Assembly: GCA_019638455.1 (NCBI GenBank)
Contig: JAHBTU010000001.1
Location: 883,501-947,500 of the forward strand
Length of the DNA: 64,000 nucleotides
Source: Saprospiraceae bacterium
GTDB taxonomy: Bacteria > Bacteroidota > Bacteroidia > Chitinophagales > Saprospiraceae
Direction: 5' to 3'
Every line of letters starts with the position of its first letter. The first letter of the stretch is position 1. A program made the position numbers and the translations under genes. Below are positions 8,384 through 18,318 of the stretch, piece by piece. The notes below the pieces were generated by a model. The model was given only the letters and a program-made list of their open reading frames with translations. It had not been told where the DNA came from and ran no database searches.

Positions 8384-9142
8384 TTATGATGGAGGCAAGG
8401 CAATGAGATTATCTACCGCCGATTTTACTTCGACCATTTCCGGCAGTTGGTTCGCATCGAAAACACGATACCCGTGAAAGCGAAGGTTGGTAAAAATAAC
8501 CTCCCAGTTGGTCTTGAACACTTCGCACATTACGACAGGCCGCACGTCGCGCAGGATTTGCTGCATCCCTTCGAGCACAAGTTTTTCAGCGCCTTCCACG
8601 TCAATTTTGACGAATTTCGGTGCAGGGATTTGATGGAGCAAAAAATCGAGGCTTGCGATGGGCACCAAGAGCGTTTGGCGAACGCCGCCGGTTTGCGTGG
8701 AGCCGCTCGCTTCGGCTAAAAAGTTGGTGGAGCGGGCGCGTTCAGCGATGTTGAATTGGGCGATTCCCTGCCGGTCGGAGGCTGCAAGAGTCAAAATATC
8801 AACGTTCAAGTCGGGGTTGGCGTCTGCGGTTTTTCGCAGCAAATGCGCCAAAAACAAGTCTGGCTCGAACACGACGACGCGCCCGCCCGATCCAGCTTTC
8901 GCCGCGGCAGGAAAGGCGAAAAAGCCAAGATTGCCGCCAACATCCCACACCGTGTCGCCGGGGCGGATGAATTGCCGCACTGCCTGTGTCAACATGGGGT
9001 CTATCGCCTCGAGGCGCGGCTTCCAATAGCGCAGGCCGCCGCCTTCGGGCGACACGAAGATGGTGCGGTTGCCAAATTCTGCCGGGAGTTTTTTCTTCAA
9101 AACAACTCCCCGACTCCATTTTTCCAAAAGCGAGCGCAACAT
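8384..9142 (-). CDS. FkbM-family methyltransferase
   Basis: 252 residues from ATG at 9140-9142 (MLRSLLEKWSRG). The SAM-binding motif DVGGNLGFFAF, an acidic VVVFEPD strand end and the family signature KIDVEGAEKLVLEG are visible, with a C-terminal VMCEVFK segment. The frame stays open upstream to 9421, but that part overlaps the end of the next gene in another frame and has no methyltransferase features, so the later start is preferred. It probably methylates a sugar hydroxyl of the polysaccharide (inference). Only distantly similar to the FkbM protein at 2262-3137. Confidence 0.86.
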   Translation of the reverse strand: MLRSLLEKWSRGVVLKKKLPAEFGNRTIFVSPEGGGLRYWKPRLEAIDPMLTQAVRQFIRPGDTVWDVGGNLGFFAFPAAAKAGSGGRVVVFEPDLFLAHLLRKTADANPDLNVDILTLAASDRQGIAQFNIAERARSTNFLAEASGSTQTGGVRQTLLVPIASLDFLLHQIPAPKFVKIDVEGAEKLVLEGMQQILRDVRPVVMCEVFKTNWEVIFTNLRFHGYRVFDANQLPEMVEVKSAVDNLIALPPS

Positions 9143-9215
9143 GGTTGGGTTGATTCGATTGTGGCGATTAAGGCCGATTTTTTTCGATTTAAAATTGCGG
9201 TCTGGTAAGTTTATG

Positions 9216-9944
9216 TCAAATAACCGCTTTGGACTCGATGTCGAAGATAGGGACGGTCGGACTGAACAAGGGGCAATCGTTTTTGAAGTAAATGGTGGTG
9301 CAGCCTTGCATGACGCATCCCGGTATGTAGCCGTAAAAATCCACCTTTTGAAAGGACTTATCATTTGCGAAACCCTCATAAAAGCCATAGCCATCAGCGT
9401 TGTCGCAGATAATGGTGCCATTTTCTTTCAGGTGCTGTTTGGCTATTTCAATGAGCTCAAATCGCCACAACCCGTCGATGATTACTATATCAAACTGTGA
9501 AATCGGAATTTGTGACAAACCCTTTTTCACATCTTCGACACAAACCTGCGGGTTGTCTGCTCTGGCGAATCGCAAGGTAACATTGGCTGGTATTTGGGTG
9601 AGCAGGTAGTCGTACCATTCTTTGTTCCCTTCAAAGGAGATCACTTCTGCCGCGTTTTTGGCCCACCAAAGAGTGGACTGACCCGCTCCGAACTCCAGCA
9701 CTTTCATGCCCTCAAAAGACCTGCACCTCAGGAAATCAATGCAGGGATAAGTGTACCAAGGGATGGGCGTGCCGTGTCGGTCAACGGCTTTCACCAGCAG
9801 GCTGCTTTTGAAATGACCTTTTTTGATTGAAAATCGAATCGGTGTCAGTATCGCGGTCGCTATCGAGCGGAGTGGCTGATGCAAGAACCTGGGCGATATT
9901 TTTTTCAAACCCGCGTAGAACTTATGATATGTAGTGGCAGCCAT
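9216..9944 (-). CDS. Class I SAM-dependent methyltransferase-like protein
   Basis: 242 residues from ATG at 9942-9944 (MAATTYHKF). The motif VLEFGAGQSTLWWAK is a clear class I methyltransferase motif I, followed by EVISFEGNKEWYDYL and DIVIIDGLWRFELIEIAKQ, as in proteins with a methyltransferase fold found in capsule clusters. The start at 10019 would overlap the upstream gene by 49 bases and adds residues without a family match, so the internal ATG is chosen. Substrate unknown; context suggests decoration of the exopolysaccharide. Confidence 0.78.
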   Translation of the reverse strand: MAATTYHKFYAGLKKISPRFLHQPLRSIATAILTPIRFSIKKGHFKSSLLVKAVDRHGTPIPWYTYPCIDFLRCRSFEGMKVLEFGAGQSTLWWAKNAAEVISFEGNKEWYDYLLTQIPANVTLRFARADNPQVCVEDVKKGLSQIPISQFDIVIIDGLWRFELIEIAKQHLKENGTIICDNADGYGFYEGFANDKSFQKVDFYGYIPGCVMQGCTTIYFKNDCPLFSPTVPIFDIESKAVI

Positions 9945-9970
9945 AAAATCGAGGATGCAAAGTATGGTTT

Positions 9971-11104
9971 TTATTGGCTTGCATGAAGAGTGGTAGCATA
10001 TCGGTAGGCTTTCACCCATTTGTCTATATTGGTTTCGATGTCGAAACGCTGCCGGGCCAGCGAAAGGGCATTTTCCCGAAAAATCTGGTAAGCGCCCGGT
10101 GGAAGATTCAGCGCTTTTTCAATAGCGGCTGCCAGCGTGGCAGGCTCGTTGCCAGTCCAAAATCCCGCTTTTTCGATTTCTAAAATCTCCCAGGGCGTTC
10201 CCTTGGAAGCGATGACCGGAGTGCCTTGCGCCAGCGATTCGATGACGACGTTGCCGAAATTTTCTGTGTGTGAAGGCAGAATGGAAAAATAGGCGCCGGC
10301 ATAAAGCCGCTGTTTTTCTTCTCCTTCCACGAGTCCCAGAAATTTGACTTTTTCGCCCAATCCCAACGCTGCGACTTGTTGTTTCAATTGCTCGCCGTAG
10401 GCGTTGTAGTAATCGCCGGCGATTTTTAGGGTAAAATTCGACTGCATGAAACGATTGGAAAGTGGAAGCGCCGCGATAAGGTTTTCGAGGGCTTTTATCG
10501 GGTGAATTCTTCCCAAGTAGAGTAAGTAGGGTTTGTCAGAATATGCCGCGTGATGGGCGGGGAGTTCCATAAAATTTGGAATCTCAACCATTCGTGCCGT
10601 AGTGCCAAAAAACTTTCGCACGCGGTTCGTTTCTTCTTCGGATGTGCTGTGAAAACATACTCTTGAAGCCATAAATCGCTTGACAAGCCACAGCAAAATA
10701 TTTTTTCTTCGCTTTCCATAAGTCAGGGCCTGCTCGTCGAGCACTCCCCTGACCGACCAAACGATTGGTTTTTTTTGCCACATAGCTATCCACGCGACGA
10801 TTACCGAGGGGGGGTAAAACAAGGAGTTTAAATGGACAATGTCGCATGGAGGCAGGGTCTTCCAAGCAGTGCGCAACATTTTTAAAGGAAACAGGTGGGA
10901 TCGCTCGGCGTGGTAAATCACTCGCCCGTAGTCAGTATCAAGCCAAACGTCGGCGGGCACTTTGTCCTCTGCGAGCAAGTTGGTGGTAACGATTGTGACA
11001 TCCATGCCTTTTTTCACCAGCGCCTTTGCCTGCCAATATATCGTGTTGCTGGGGCCGCCATGTTGCGAGGGGTAGAGCGTTCCGATGGGGAAAAGGATTT
11101 TCAA
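9971..11104 (-). CDS. Glycosyltransferase family 4
   Basis: 377 residues. The N-terminal GT-B domain begins LKILFPIGTLYPSQHGGPSN. The C-terminal donor domain has LLYLGRIHPIKALENLIAAL and the family motif NVVIESLAQGTPVIAS with the EX7E glutamate. The start is set at TTG 11102-11104, overlapping the stop codon of the preceding amidotransferase gene (TTGA); an upstream extension to 11167 would lie wholly inside that gene. The TTGA overlap implies translational coupling. It is a probable inner-membrane transferase for the repeat unit; sugar specificity is unknown. Confidence 0.88.
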   Translation of the reverse strand: MKILFPIGTLYPSQHGGPSNTIYWQAKALVKKGMDVTIVTTNLLAEDKVPADVWLDTDYGRVIYHAERSHLFPLKMLRTAWKTLPPCDIVHLNSLFYPPSVIVAWIAMWQKKPIVWSVRGVLDEQALTYGKRRKNILLWLVKRFMASRVCFHSTSEEETNRVRKFFGTTARMVEIPNFMELPAHHAAYSDKPYLLYLGRIHPIKALENLIAALPLSNRFMQSNFTLKIAGDYYNAYGEQLKQQVAALGLGEKVKFLGLVEGEEKQRLYAGAYFSILPSHTENFGNVVIESLAQGTPVIASKGTPWEILEIEKAGFWTGNEPATLAAAIEKALNLPPGAYQIFRENALSLARQRFDIETNIDKWVKAYRYATTLHASQ

Positions 11105-12968
11105 GCGGCGACGTTGTTGCGTTCGAGCCAGTCTTCCAAAACGGCTATTTGAAAGACCTGCACCCACGTGTTACCATTGGAAGTTTGGAAAAAATGGCTG
11201 CTAAGTTGTTGAATTTCATCGGCGTTGAACTCCGTGCGTTGGCAAAGATTGTCCAATTTGCCTTTGCACCAAGTGCGCAATTCATTGCGCAGCCAATACT
11301 TCCATGGCAGGGAAAACCCCTTTTTAGGGCGGCGGACAATTTCGTTGGGCAGGAGCGGCGACATGGATTCGACCAACAGGCTTTTCGGGTAATGCGGATA
11401 TTTGAGCGCGTCGGGTATTTGCAGCACATACTCCACGAGTTTGTAGTCGAAAAACGGCTCGCGCACTTCGAGCGCGGAGGCCATGCTCATTTGGTCGGTG
11501 TCTTTGAGCAGCACATTGAGTGTGTAGCCGAGCAGCTCGGCAGCAGAATATTGGCTCAATAAAGGCAAACGATGCAATGCTTCGCGACGTGCTTGAAGGA
11601 TGCTTTTTGCAAAGGGTCTTCGATATGCCCGACGTTGCGCATTAGTTTCTTGGCCTGTTGGGGCGCTAAAACCTGCCGCATAGAGGGGTAGATATGCTCG
11701 ATGCCGGATGATTTTGCGGAAGCAATGTCGCTCAGGCGCATCATACGGGCTGTGCGGCTGTATTGGTGCAGCGTCTGCCCGACGAGTGTGCGCAGCCCGG
11801 CAGGCAAATACCACCACCATTGCCGGTGAATGCGAAGCCAGTATAAGAACGTCGAATATCCGGCGAACAACTCATCGCCGCCGATGCCGGAGAGCGCCAC
11901 GGTGATGCCTGCTTTTTTGGTAATTTTAGCAACCAAATAAGCATTGAAACCATCGGCGCTGGGGCTGTCCAAGGCGGCCAAAGCTTCGGGCAAGGTTTCC
12001 AAAAAGTCGTTGGCGCGAAGCAGCAGGGGGGTGTGGTGCGTCTTGAATCGCTTGGCAATCAAGGAGGAATACTTCGACTCGTCGAACTCCCGCTCTGCAA
12101 AATTGATGGAAAACGTATTCACGGGTTGCGACGAACATTCAGCCATCAAGCCTACCACCGTGCTCGAATCTATGCCGCCCGACAAAAAAGCGCCCAAAGG
12201 CACGTCGCTCACCATGCGTCGTTCCACCGATTCGGTCAGCAAGCGGCGGATTTGTTTGCGCACCTGTACAGGGTCGTTGTCTATTTGGACTTCGACGGGA
12301 TGCTCTATTTGCCAGTAAAGCCGCTTGGTGAATTTTCCATTTTTAAAAATGCCACACTCACCCGGCAACATACGCAACACGCTTTCCACAATCGTCAGGG
12401 GAGCGCACACGGATTGATACATCAAATAGTTGCAAGTGGCGGCAGGGTCGAGCCGCGCAGGCACAAGCCCTGAAGCGAGCAACGAACGCATTTCGGATGA
12501 AAAAGCAAAAACATCGCCGTCGTGGTAATAGTATAATGGCTTCACGCCAAGGCGGTCGCGGGCGACGAAGAGTTCCTGCTGCTTCCTGTCCCATATAGCG
12601 AAGGCAAACATCCCGTTGAAATGTTGGAGGCAATCGGCCCCCCATTGGGAATAGGCGGCCAAAATAACTTCCGAATCGGAATGGGTGCGGAAGGAATAAT
12701 CGGGCAGCATGGCTTTCACCTCGCGGTAATTGTAGATTTCGCCATTGAAAACCAGCACGTAACGCCCGCTCGCATCGAACATGGGTTGATTGGAATCGTC
12801 GGAAAGGTCAATGATGGAAAGGCGGCGATGCCCCAGCGCGATTTCATTTTCAATGAAAAAACCTTCCGCGTCGGGGCCTCGGTGGGCAAGCCGTTGTGTC
12901 ATGTGCCGGATGCGCGCTCGCTTGCCGTCAATCAACTCAGGGCCGATTATTCCGGTTATTCCGCACAT
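11101..12968 (-). pseudogene. asnB: Asparagine synthase (glutamine-hydrolysing), frameshifted
   Basis: AsnB-type enzymes hydrolyse glutamine and amidate an adenylated carboxylate; in polysaccharide clusters they often amidate uronic acids. The N-terminal frame starts MCGITGIIG (nucleophile Cys2), has RGPDAEGFF and FNGEIYN, and continues into the synthetase domain with FLSGGIDSSTVVGL and SGIGGDELFAGY. It stops at 11556 after KHVAKHCIVCLY. The rest of the synthetase domain (ALHRLPLLSQYSAAELLGY, DQMSMASALEVREPFFDYKLV, KKGFSLPWKYW) continues in a different frame to 11101. The switch falls near 11575-11584 and restoring one base rejoins the frames (about 622 residues). Either a real inactivating one-base deletion or a sequencing error; everything else looks intact. 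Confidence 0.88.
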
Positions 12969-12988
12969 ATTGCGGATTTGAGGGTGGG

Positions 12989-14029
12989 TTATACGATTGA
13001 GTAGGTTTCCCTGACGGTTTTGGGGACTTTGGGGTATAAACTATCGTACACCTTGGCGTATTGGCTGGCGATTTGCTCGACCGAGAATCGCCGCACGTTT
13101 TCCAACCCCTGCCGAACAAGTTTTTCACGAAAATCGGCATCGTACAGGACTTTAAGTATTCCGGTGCGAATGGATTGCACATCTGTCGGGTTGACGAAAC
13201 AAGCGCCGCCCTCGCCAGCCACCCAGGTCATCGGCTCTATGTTGCTCGTCACTACAGGCCGCCCTGTGGCTTGCGCCTCTATGATGGGCATTCCGAAGCC
13301 TTCATAAAGAGAGGCAAAAACCACCAAATCCGCAGCGCGATAGCGTTCGGCCAACGCCTTGAGGCTCAGGTTGAAGCGATTTTCGTAGCGAACACCCGAA
13401 GCTGCGAGCATGGCCTGCTGTTCTGTGTTCAAATGGCCTACGATTTCCAACACGCAGTTAATGCCTTTCAAAGCAGCGACGACGCGGGGCAAGTTTTTGT
13501 GCGGCGCGGTCCCGATGTGCAAAATGCGTGGGACATCCGCTCCAAATGGCTGCGGCGAATAGCGATATATCGGGTTTACACAGTTTGGGATGACTTTTAT
13601 CTTTTCAGGCGAGCAGCCCGTGTAGCGCACTATTTCTTCTTTGGATTTTTCAGAAATGGCGGTGATGACGTCGGCCTTCCGAATCGGCCATTTGTACCAA
13701 AGCCACTTATACAAGTGGTATTTGAGAGGATGGCGGGGTGTGCGAGCCAGCAGGATGCAGTCATGCACTGTCAGTACCGTGCGCCCCCGGTTGATGCCCA
13801 ACACGACATAGTGCGCATCGCCAGTGATGTGATTCACGCCATTTATAGCGTTGCGGCGTGCAGCTGCAATGTTGCCCAACAAATTCCAGATGCTGTTGGT
13901 AGGGTGGGGAAGTTCCCATTCGGCCACTGGCCGTTGTTCGGCCAATGCTTTTGCAAGGCTCTCGAAAATCTGGCCGATGCTGAAAGCTCCTTTGGTCTTT
14001 TTGCGGGAAAAAAATGCAAGTTCAGTCAT
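12989..14029 (-). CDS. Glycosyltransferase family 4
   Basis: 346 residues. The acceptor domain contains HITGDAHYVVLGINRGRTVLTVHDCI. The donor domain has ILHIGTAPHKNLPRVVAAL and FASLYEGFGMPIIEAQATGRPVVTSN with the EX7E-type motif of GT4 mannosyl/rhamnosyl transferases. It is 20 bp upstream of the asnB-like gene in the same operon. To its right lies a 357-bp gap containing two dispersed repeats, so it may begin a sub-operon. The sugar transferred is not predictable. Confidence 0.9.
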   Translation of the reverse strand: MTELAFFSRKKTKGAFSIGQIFESLAKALAEQRPVAEWELPHPTNSIWNLLGNIAAARRNAINGVNHITGDAHYVVLGINRGRTVLTVHDCILLARTPRHPLKYHLYKWLWYKWPIRKADVITAISEKSKEEIVRYTGCSPEKIKVIPNCVNPIYRYSPQPFGADVPRILHIGTAPHKNLPRVVAALKGINCVLEIVGHLNTEQQAMLAASGVRYENRFNLSLKALAERYRAADLVVFASLYEGFGMPIIEAQATGRPVVTSNIEPMTWVAGEGGACFVNPTDVQSIRTGILKVLYDADFREKLVRQGLENVRRFSVEQIASQYAKVYDSLYPKVPKTVRETYSIV

Positions 14030-14103
14030 GGCGAAGGAGGAAGATTTAAAAGATTAGGGAAGAGGTATATCAACCATTCTCGGTTTGTAAGAGGTGTTAT
14101 CTT

Positions 14104-14184
14104 TTGAGGAACGAAAAAAGTGACATTTCGGCCTGTTTTTGAGATGTCACCCCTCCATCCTTCCGGGATGACACCTCAGAACCC
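14104..14184. repeat. Dispersed repeat C, copy 1
   Basis: An 81-bp segment running from TTGAGGAACGAAAAAAGTGA to GGGATGACACCTCAGAACCC. A close copy in opposite orientation lies at 25663-25745. Internally it has the inverse-complementary pieces GTGACAT / ATGTCAC. Confidence 0.8.
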
Positions 14185-14211
14185 GCCAAAGCGAGAATGG
14201 CCGGTGGATTA

Positions 14212-14389
14212 TATACCCAGATTAAAGAGGATTTGAACCTGCCGGTTGGCAAGGCAGGGATTTCCTTGATTGATTTGCATGATTTCCAAAGGATTGCGAG
14301 CACCGTTCGTTCAAAACCACCTTGTCAGACCCTGTACTCAGGGGCTTGCTCGGCCAAGTGAAGCGGACGGGGCTGATTTGCGTTGACTA
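14212..14389 (+). repeat. Dispersed repeat B, copy 1
   Basis: A 178-bp element from TATACCCAGATTAAAGAGG to GATTTGCGTTGACTA, nearly identical to 46812-46989 and, inverted, to 59366-59524. Its last three bases are the stop codon of the Wzy-like gene on the other strand. The frame reading GISLIDLHDFQRIAS is partly conserved between copies, so it may be a remnant of a coding sequence or mobile element. Not classified. Confidence 0.88.
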
Positions 14390-15751
14390 TAGCGATATTT
14401 TGAAAAGCAAGTTTGCCGACTTAAACATGACAAAAACAAAAAAGGCACTTTTGACGAACGAGTTTAAAAAACTGAGCACATCGTTTTCCATCGTGAAAAA
14501 ACTGATGAACAACAGCGGAAACCACAGGATGAGCGAAGGCGTGTTTCTTGCAATCAACAATGCCTTTTTAAATAAAAAATTGAACAAGAGGCCGTAAACA
14601 AACATAAAAACACAGCCGCCTATTTTGCCAAAGTTGATATATGCCTCTCCGATTGGGCCAACGTTGTAGCTGATGCCGCGCAAGGCCGATTCGCAGTCTC
14701 CCACATAACGACACACCATGTCCGCGCCTCCCGCTCGTGGTTTGTCGGGCCACAAAAAACGAGGCGCCAAAGAGGCCGTCACAGCATTGAGTACGGTGCG
14801 CCCTTGCGCAAACGGCTCGAACTTGGGCACATGGCTCATCACTTTGGAGACGATATTGCCCTGATTCGCCCGCACGGCCATGTTGAAAATGCGTTCGGGC
14901 TGGAAGATTTCCGAGGGGTTGGTGAGCCGCTGCCAAATCAACTGCCCGAAAAGCGAGGGGTCTGCGCTTCTTTCCAAACCCGACCAAGTGCCGGCTCTAT
15001 ACTCAAACTTGATAGATTGAATAAGAAATATCAAGAAGACCCCACCTCCCAATACAAGTATTTTTGTGCGCCATTTGATTTTTTTACCCGCTAACAGGAT
15101 GAGCGTGCTAATGACCGTCATAAAAACCAATTGGCCATACATTCCCGAACTGATGGATTGCGCCAAAGTAAGCCCCACGCAAAACAATACTACTTTGGTT
15201 TTATGCTTAAAAGGCGAATAGAGTACATAAAACATACCCACATAAGTGAGTAAGGCGAAATTCTGAACGATGTTCCTAAGTGCCTCTGGTGTTATTCTTA
15301 TCAAAAAAGTGGCTACAATGCCAGTGACTATTAGATAGATGCCAACGTAAGATTTGTTGGCAAGATGATTTTTTAATCGCGCATTGTAATGCGGCATTTT
15401 CCAGACACCGCCCATCAAAGGCATTTTTAGCCCCAAAGCAAACAGCAGGGTAGCAGGAAGTGCATAAGAGAAGTATTCAGGCGCCGGGGTCGGCATAAAC
15501 GTTACCCAAAGTTTTGCCAACACGTCGTACTCATTAAAAACTTCATAAGCCACTACGGGCATAGCCAACCAAGTCAAAAACGCTATGGTTGCCACAATCT
15601 CCAAAAAAGGCATTTTCCTGCCGATTGAATCAATCAAATCGAGCAAGAAATACAGCGACAGCGCCAATGCAATCGCTTCATACCAAACAATATGTGCGGC
15701 GAGAAAAATGAACAGTACAGTAGCTATGAAGAGATTGAAAATCATTTCCAA
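14387..15751 (-). CDS. O-antigen/exopolysaccharide polymerase-like membrane protein
   Basis: 454 residues with many hydrophobic segments along the whole length and a polar central loop with several basic residues (GRTVLNAVTASLAPRFLWPDKPRAGG), the layout of Wzy-type polymerases. Sequence conservation in this group is low, so the call rests on topology and on its place directly after the flippase gene. It would join flipped repeat units in the periplasm. The start overlaps the wzx end by 10 bases. The stop codon coincides with the end of repeat B. Confidence 0.75.
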   Translation of the reverse strand: MEMIFNLFIATVLFIFLAAHIVWYEAIALALSLYFLLDLIDSIGRKMPFLEIVATIAFLTWLAMPVVAYEVFNEYDVLAKLWVTFMPTPAPEYFSYALPATLLFALGLKMPLMGGVWKMPHYNARLKNHLANKSYVGIYLIVTGIVATFLIRITPEALRNIVQNFALLTYVGMFYVLYSPFKHKTKVVLFCVGLTLAQSISSGMYGQLVFMTVISTLILLAGKKIKWRTKILVLGGGVFLIFLIQSIKFEYRAGTWSGLERSADPSLFGQLIWQRLTNPSEIFQPERIFNMAVRANQGNIVSKVMSHVPKFEPFAQGRTVLNAVTASLAPRFLWPDKPRAGGADMVCRYVGDCESALRGISYNVGPIGEAYINFGKIGGCVFMFVYGLLFNFLFKKALLIARNTPSLILWFPLLFISFFTMENDVLSFLNSFVKSAFFVFVMFKSANLLFKISL

Positions 15752-17097
15752 ATGAGCCTTAGTTTCGGCAAGGTCAAAGCCTGCCGCACAAACTCAAGTG
15801 CCGGCTGCTGTAGCCAACCAAGACTTGTCCGCAACACTATCAATGAAAACACGGCATCGGACAAAATCAGCACAATCGGCAAGACGCTAAGCCCCATAGA
15901 ACCCACACACAGATATGCCGATACAAGCACAAAGAGGCTTGTCATTAGGTAGTATCGGGTGATTTTCTGGTGGCGATTGCAGCCCAACAGCAGTGTCCAA
16001 CTGCCGAGCCACAAGCTGTTGACCAGTATGTGGCAAAGATAAAGCGTGAAAAAAGGCTCTTCAGCCGTCACCCGCCCTTTGGTCCAAAAGTCAAGTATAA
16101 ATGGGCCGAAGATTTTAAGACCTAATACGGAAAGCAACGTCAGCCCTACGATTGCCTGCACCGAACGGGCGTGCAAGCGGCGCAGCGCATCGAAATCTTG
16201 CTTGCCAAGACTGAGCGCATATTCCGAAAAAACCGAGAGATTGATGATGCCGATGACCTGTTTGGCAAAGTTGCACAACGTGCGCACCGTGGAAAAAAGC
16301 ACCACGCTCGCCGCCCCGAGGGTAATGCCAAGAATAGTGACCAACCCCTGTGTCAAAAAGTTTTGCCCCATGTAAACCGTCAGCATCGAAAGCGACGGAG
16401 GCAACAAGCGACGTACGATTGGCCATTCAAAATCAAATTTTTCGACACGAAGCCACCCTGCCAAGCCTCGAATGTCAAACCAGATAACACTTGCGTAGAT
16501 GATGCGGGCTGCCAAGAAAGCGCCCGCCGCCGCAACCACTCCTGCTCCTGACATTACTGCTGTCAACAAAGCCACAAATTCCAACAATCTGAACAAATTA
16601 GAGATTACCTGCCCGCGTGCATAGCGCCCGATGGTCCGGTAAGCGCCCAACAACAACGTGAGAAAAATGGCAAAAAAAATATACCATGTCAATAGAAGCA
16701 TGGTCAAATTGAGTTCGGCAGGGGCGACTTGTTGAAGTTTGAGCCAATCGTGCCACGGCAAGGCAAAAATGAGTATTGAAAATGTCGCACAAACCGTCAG
16801 CCCGATTCCCACGATGCTCAGGAATGCCCCGCGAAAAATGCGTTTTGCTTGTTCGTAGTCTTGTTTGGCTGCGCACATGGACATTTCGGTAGTCGCCACC
16901 GTGCCAAGTCCCAAATCGCTCATGCCCAGATACCCGGGTATTGTGAAAATCAATAGCCACTCACCGTAGTATTGCATACCCCAGTAATGAAGCATGAGCG
17001 GCACGCCGGCTAGCTGCACACATACCGTGACGAATTGGCCGAACACATTCGCCGAGATGCCAGCGAGGATTCTGCTTTTTCGACTGCCGTGAATCAT
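15742..17097 (-). CDS. Polysaccharide flippase, Wzx/MATE-like (MOP superfamily)
   Basis: 451 residues, about a dozen hydrophobic segments spread evenly, N-terminal SRILAGISANVFGQFVTVCV followed by QLAGVPLMLHYWGMQYYGEW as in oligosaccharide flippases of the MOP superfamily. It moves lipid-linked repeat units across the inner membrane. It overlaps the polymerase gene downstream and lies 42 bp from the GT4 upstream, so it is central in the biosynthesis operon. Confidence 0.88.
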   Translation of the reverse strand: MIHGSRKSRILAGISANVFGQFVTVCVQLAGVPLMLHYWGMQYYGEWLLIFTIPGYLGMSDLGLGTVATTEMSMCAAKQDYEQAKRIFRGAFLSIVGIGLTVCATFSILIFALPWHDWLKLQQVAPAELNLTMLLLTWYIFFAIFLTLLLGAYRTIGRYARGQVISNLFRLLEFVALLTAVMSGAGVVAAAGAFLAARIIYASVIWFDIRGLAGWLRVEKFDFEWPIVRRLLPPSLSMLTVYMGQNFLTQGLVTILGITLGAASVVLFSTVRTLCNFAKQVIGIINLSVFSEYALSLGKQDFDALRRLHARSVQAIVGLTLLSVLGLKIFGPFILDFWTKGRVTAEEPFFTLYLCHILVNSLWLGSWTLLLGCNRHQKITRYYLMTSLFVLVSAYLCVGSMGLSVLPIVLILSDAVFSLIVLRTSLGWLQQPALEFVRQALTLPKLRLIWK

Positions 17098-17139
17098 GTG
17101 AGGACGATCTTAATGAGGAAAGAGTCGGTTGGGGCGCAG

Positions 17140-18318
17140 TTAGAGCGAGGCGAGATTCTTGATGGTAATAGTGTACGAATACTCTGCTATTGTCTCGTGA
17201 GAGACTTGACGGGCTTTCATTCGCCATTCATCGTTTTGGAGGATGTAGAGGAGTTTTTCGGCCAATTGCTCCACATCGCCGGTGGGGACTACAAACCCGT
17301 TTAGCCCTTCCTTCACCAAGTCATCAGCGCAGCCCACCATGTCGGAGACAATGACAGGCAAGCCAAAATTCATGGCCTCGTTGACGGCAAGCCCCCACGC
17401 CTCACTCGAAGAACACAGCACCAAAACATCTGAAACGGCATAGAATTGAGCGATTTTTGATTGGTTGACGAAGCCGAACAGGCGTACCTTGTCATCTAAA
17501 TTGTATGCTGCTATTTTGGCTGCTATTTCCTGGTTCATTTCTCCATCGCCTACTATCGCCAACACCGCATTGGCATCATTGGTGATGGTGCTAAAAGCCA
17601 TTATCAAATCAAGTGGACGTTTGATGGGTATGAGTTTTCCTACAAATAGGATAATTTTTTTGTCAGGAGGTAGCCCAAGTTCTTGTTTAAGGTATTGTTT
17701 GTTTTTCAGTAAATCGGTGGCTTGTCGGTGAAAGCGTTCATTGTCAACTGAGTAGGGCGAGTTTACTAATTTTGAATCAGGCACACCATAACGTTGATAG
17801 AAAAGTTTGTTTTGCTTGCCTATGTAAAGAAAATGGTCAATGAGCGGGAACAGCAAGTGTTGCAGTAATTTTCTTTGAAATCGAGACATAAAGCCCTTAC
17901 GCAGCTTCTCTCTTAAATATGGGGTGTCGCAGCGAATAAGGACTGCCTGACCACTTAATTTGCAAGCCATGACGGCTGCGAGGTAGGTGAAGTTGTTCCA
18001 GCCAAACAACACGACGGCGCTTTTGCGGGGTAGCCGAAATATCTCCTTGAAGATGCTTAGGTTGATAATTCCCCAAATGCTGTATAGAGATGGTTTGGGA
18101 GCATGATTTTTGAGAAATTTATGTGGATAACCTTCTAAAATTGGGATGTCCCACTTTACCGCTTTGCCGAATTGTTTGTCCATCTCGGCATTTAAACCAT
18201 GTCTCGTACAGTACCAGACTTCAAAATCAAACGCTTTACTGTGGGTCAGTTCTTGGTACATGGGGGCGAAATACTGAATAGGATGGGTGTTCAGAAAAAC
18301 AATCTTATGATAGTTCAT
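17140..18318 (-). CDS. Glycosyltransferase family 4
   Basis: 392 residues. N-terminal IVFLNTHPIQYFAPMYQEL is typical of a GT4 subgroup found in capsule clusters. The donor domain has IILFVGKLIPIKRPLDLIMAF, LAIVGDGEMNQEI, and LCSSSEAWGLAVNEAMNFGLPVIVSD with the EX7E motif. It overlaps the end of the epimerase gene by 14 bases, implying coupled expression. It adds one sugar to the repeat unit; specificity unknown. Confidence 0.9.
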   Translation of the reverse strand: MNYHKIVFLNTHPIQYFAPMYQELTHSKAFDFEVWYCTRHGLNAEMDKQFGKAVKWDIPILEGYPHKFLKNHAPKPSLYSIWGIINLSIFKEIFRLPRKSAVVLFGWNNFTYLAAVMACKLSGQAVLIRCDTPYLREKLRKGFMSRFQRKLLQHLLFPLIDHFLYIGKQNKLFYQRYGVPDSKLVNSPYSVDNERFHRQATDLLKNKQYLKQELGLPPDKKIILFVGKLIPIKRPLDLIMAFSTITNDANAVLAIVGDGEMNQEIAAKIAAYNLDDKVRLFGFVNQSKIAQFYAVSDVLVLCSSSEAWGLAVNEAMNFGLPVIVSDMVGCADDLVKEGLNGFVVPTGDVEQLAEKLLYILQNDEWRMKARQVSHETIAEYSYTITIKNLASL

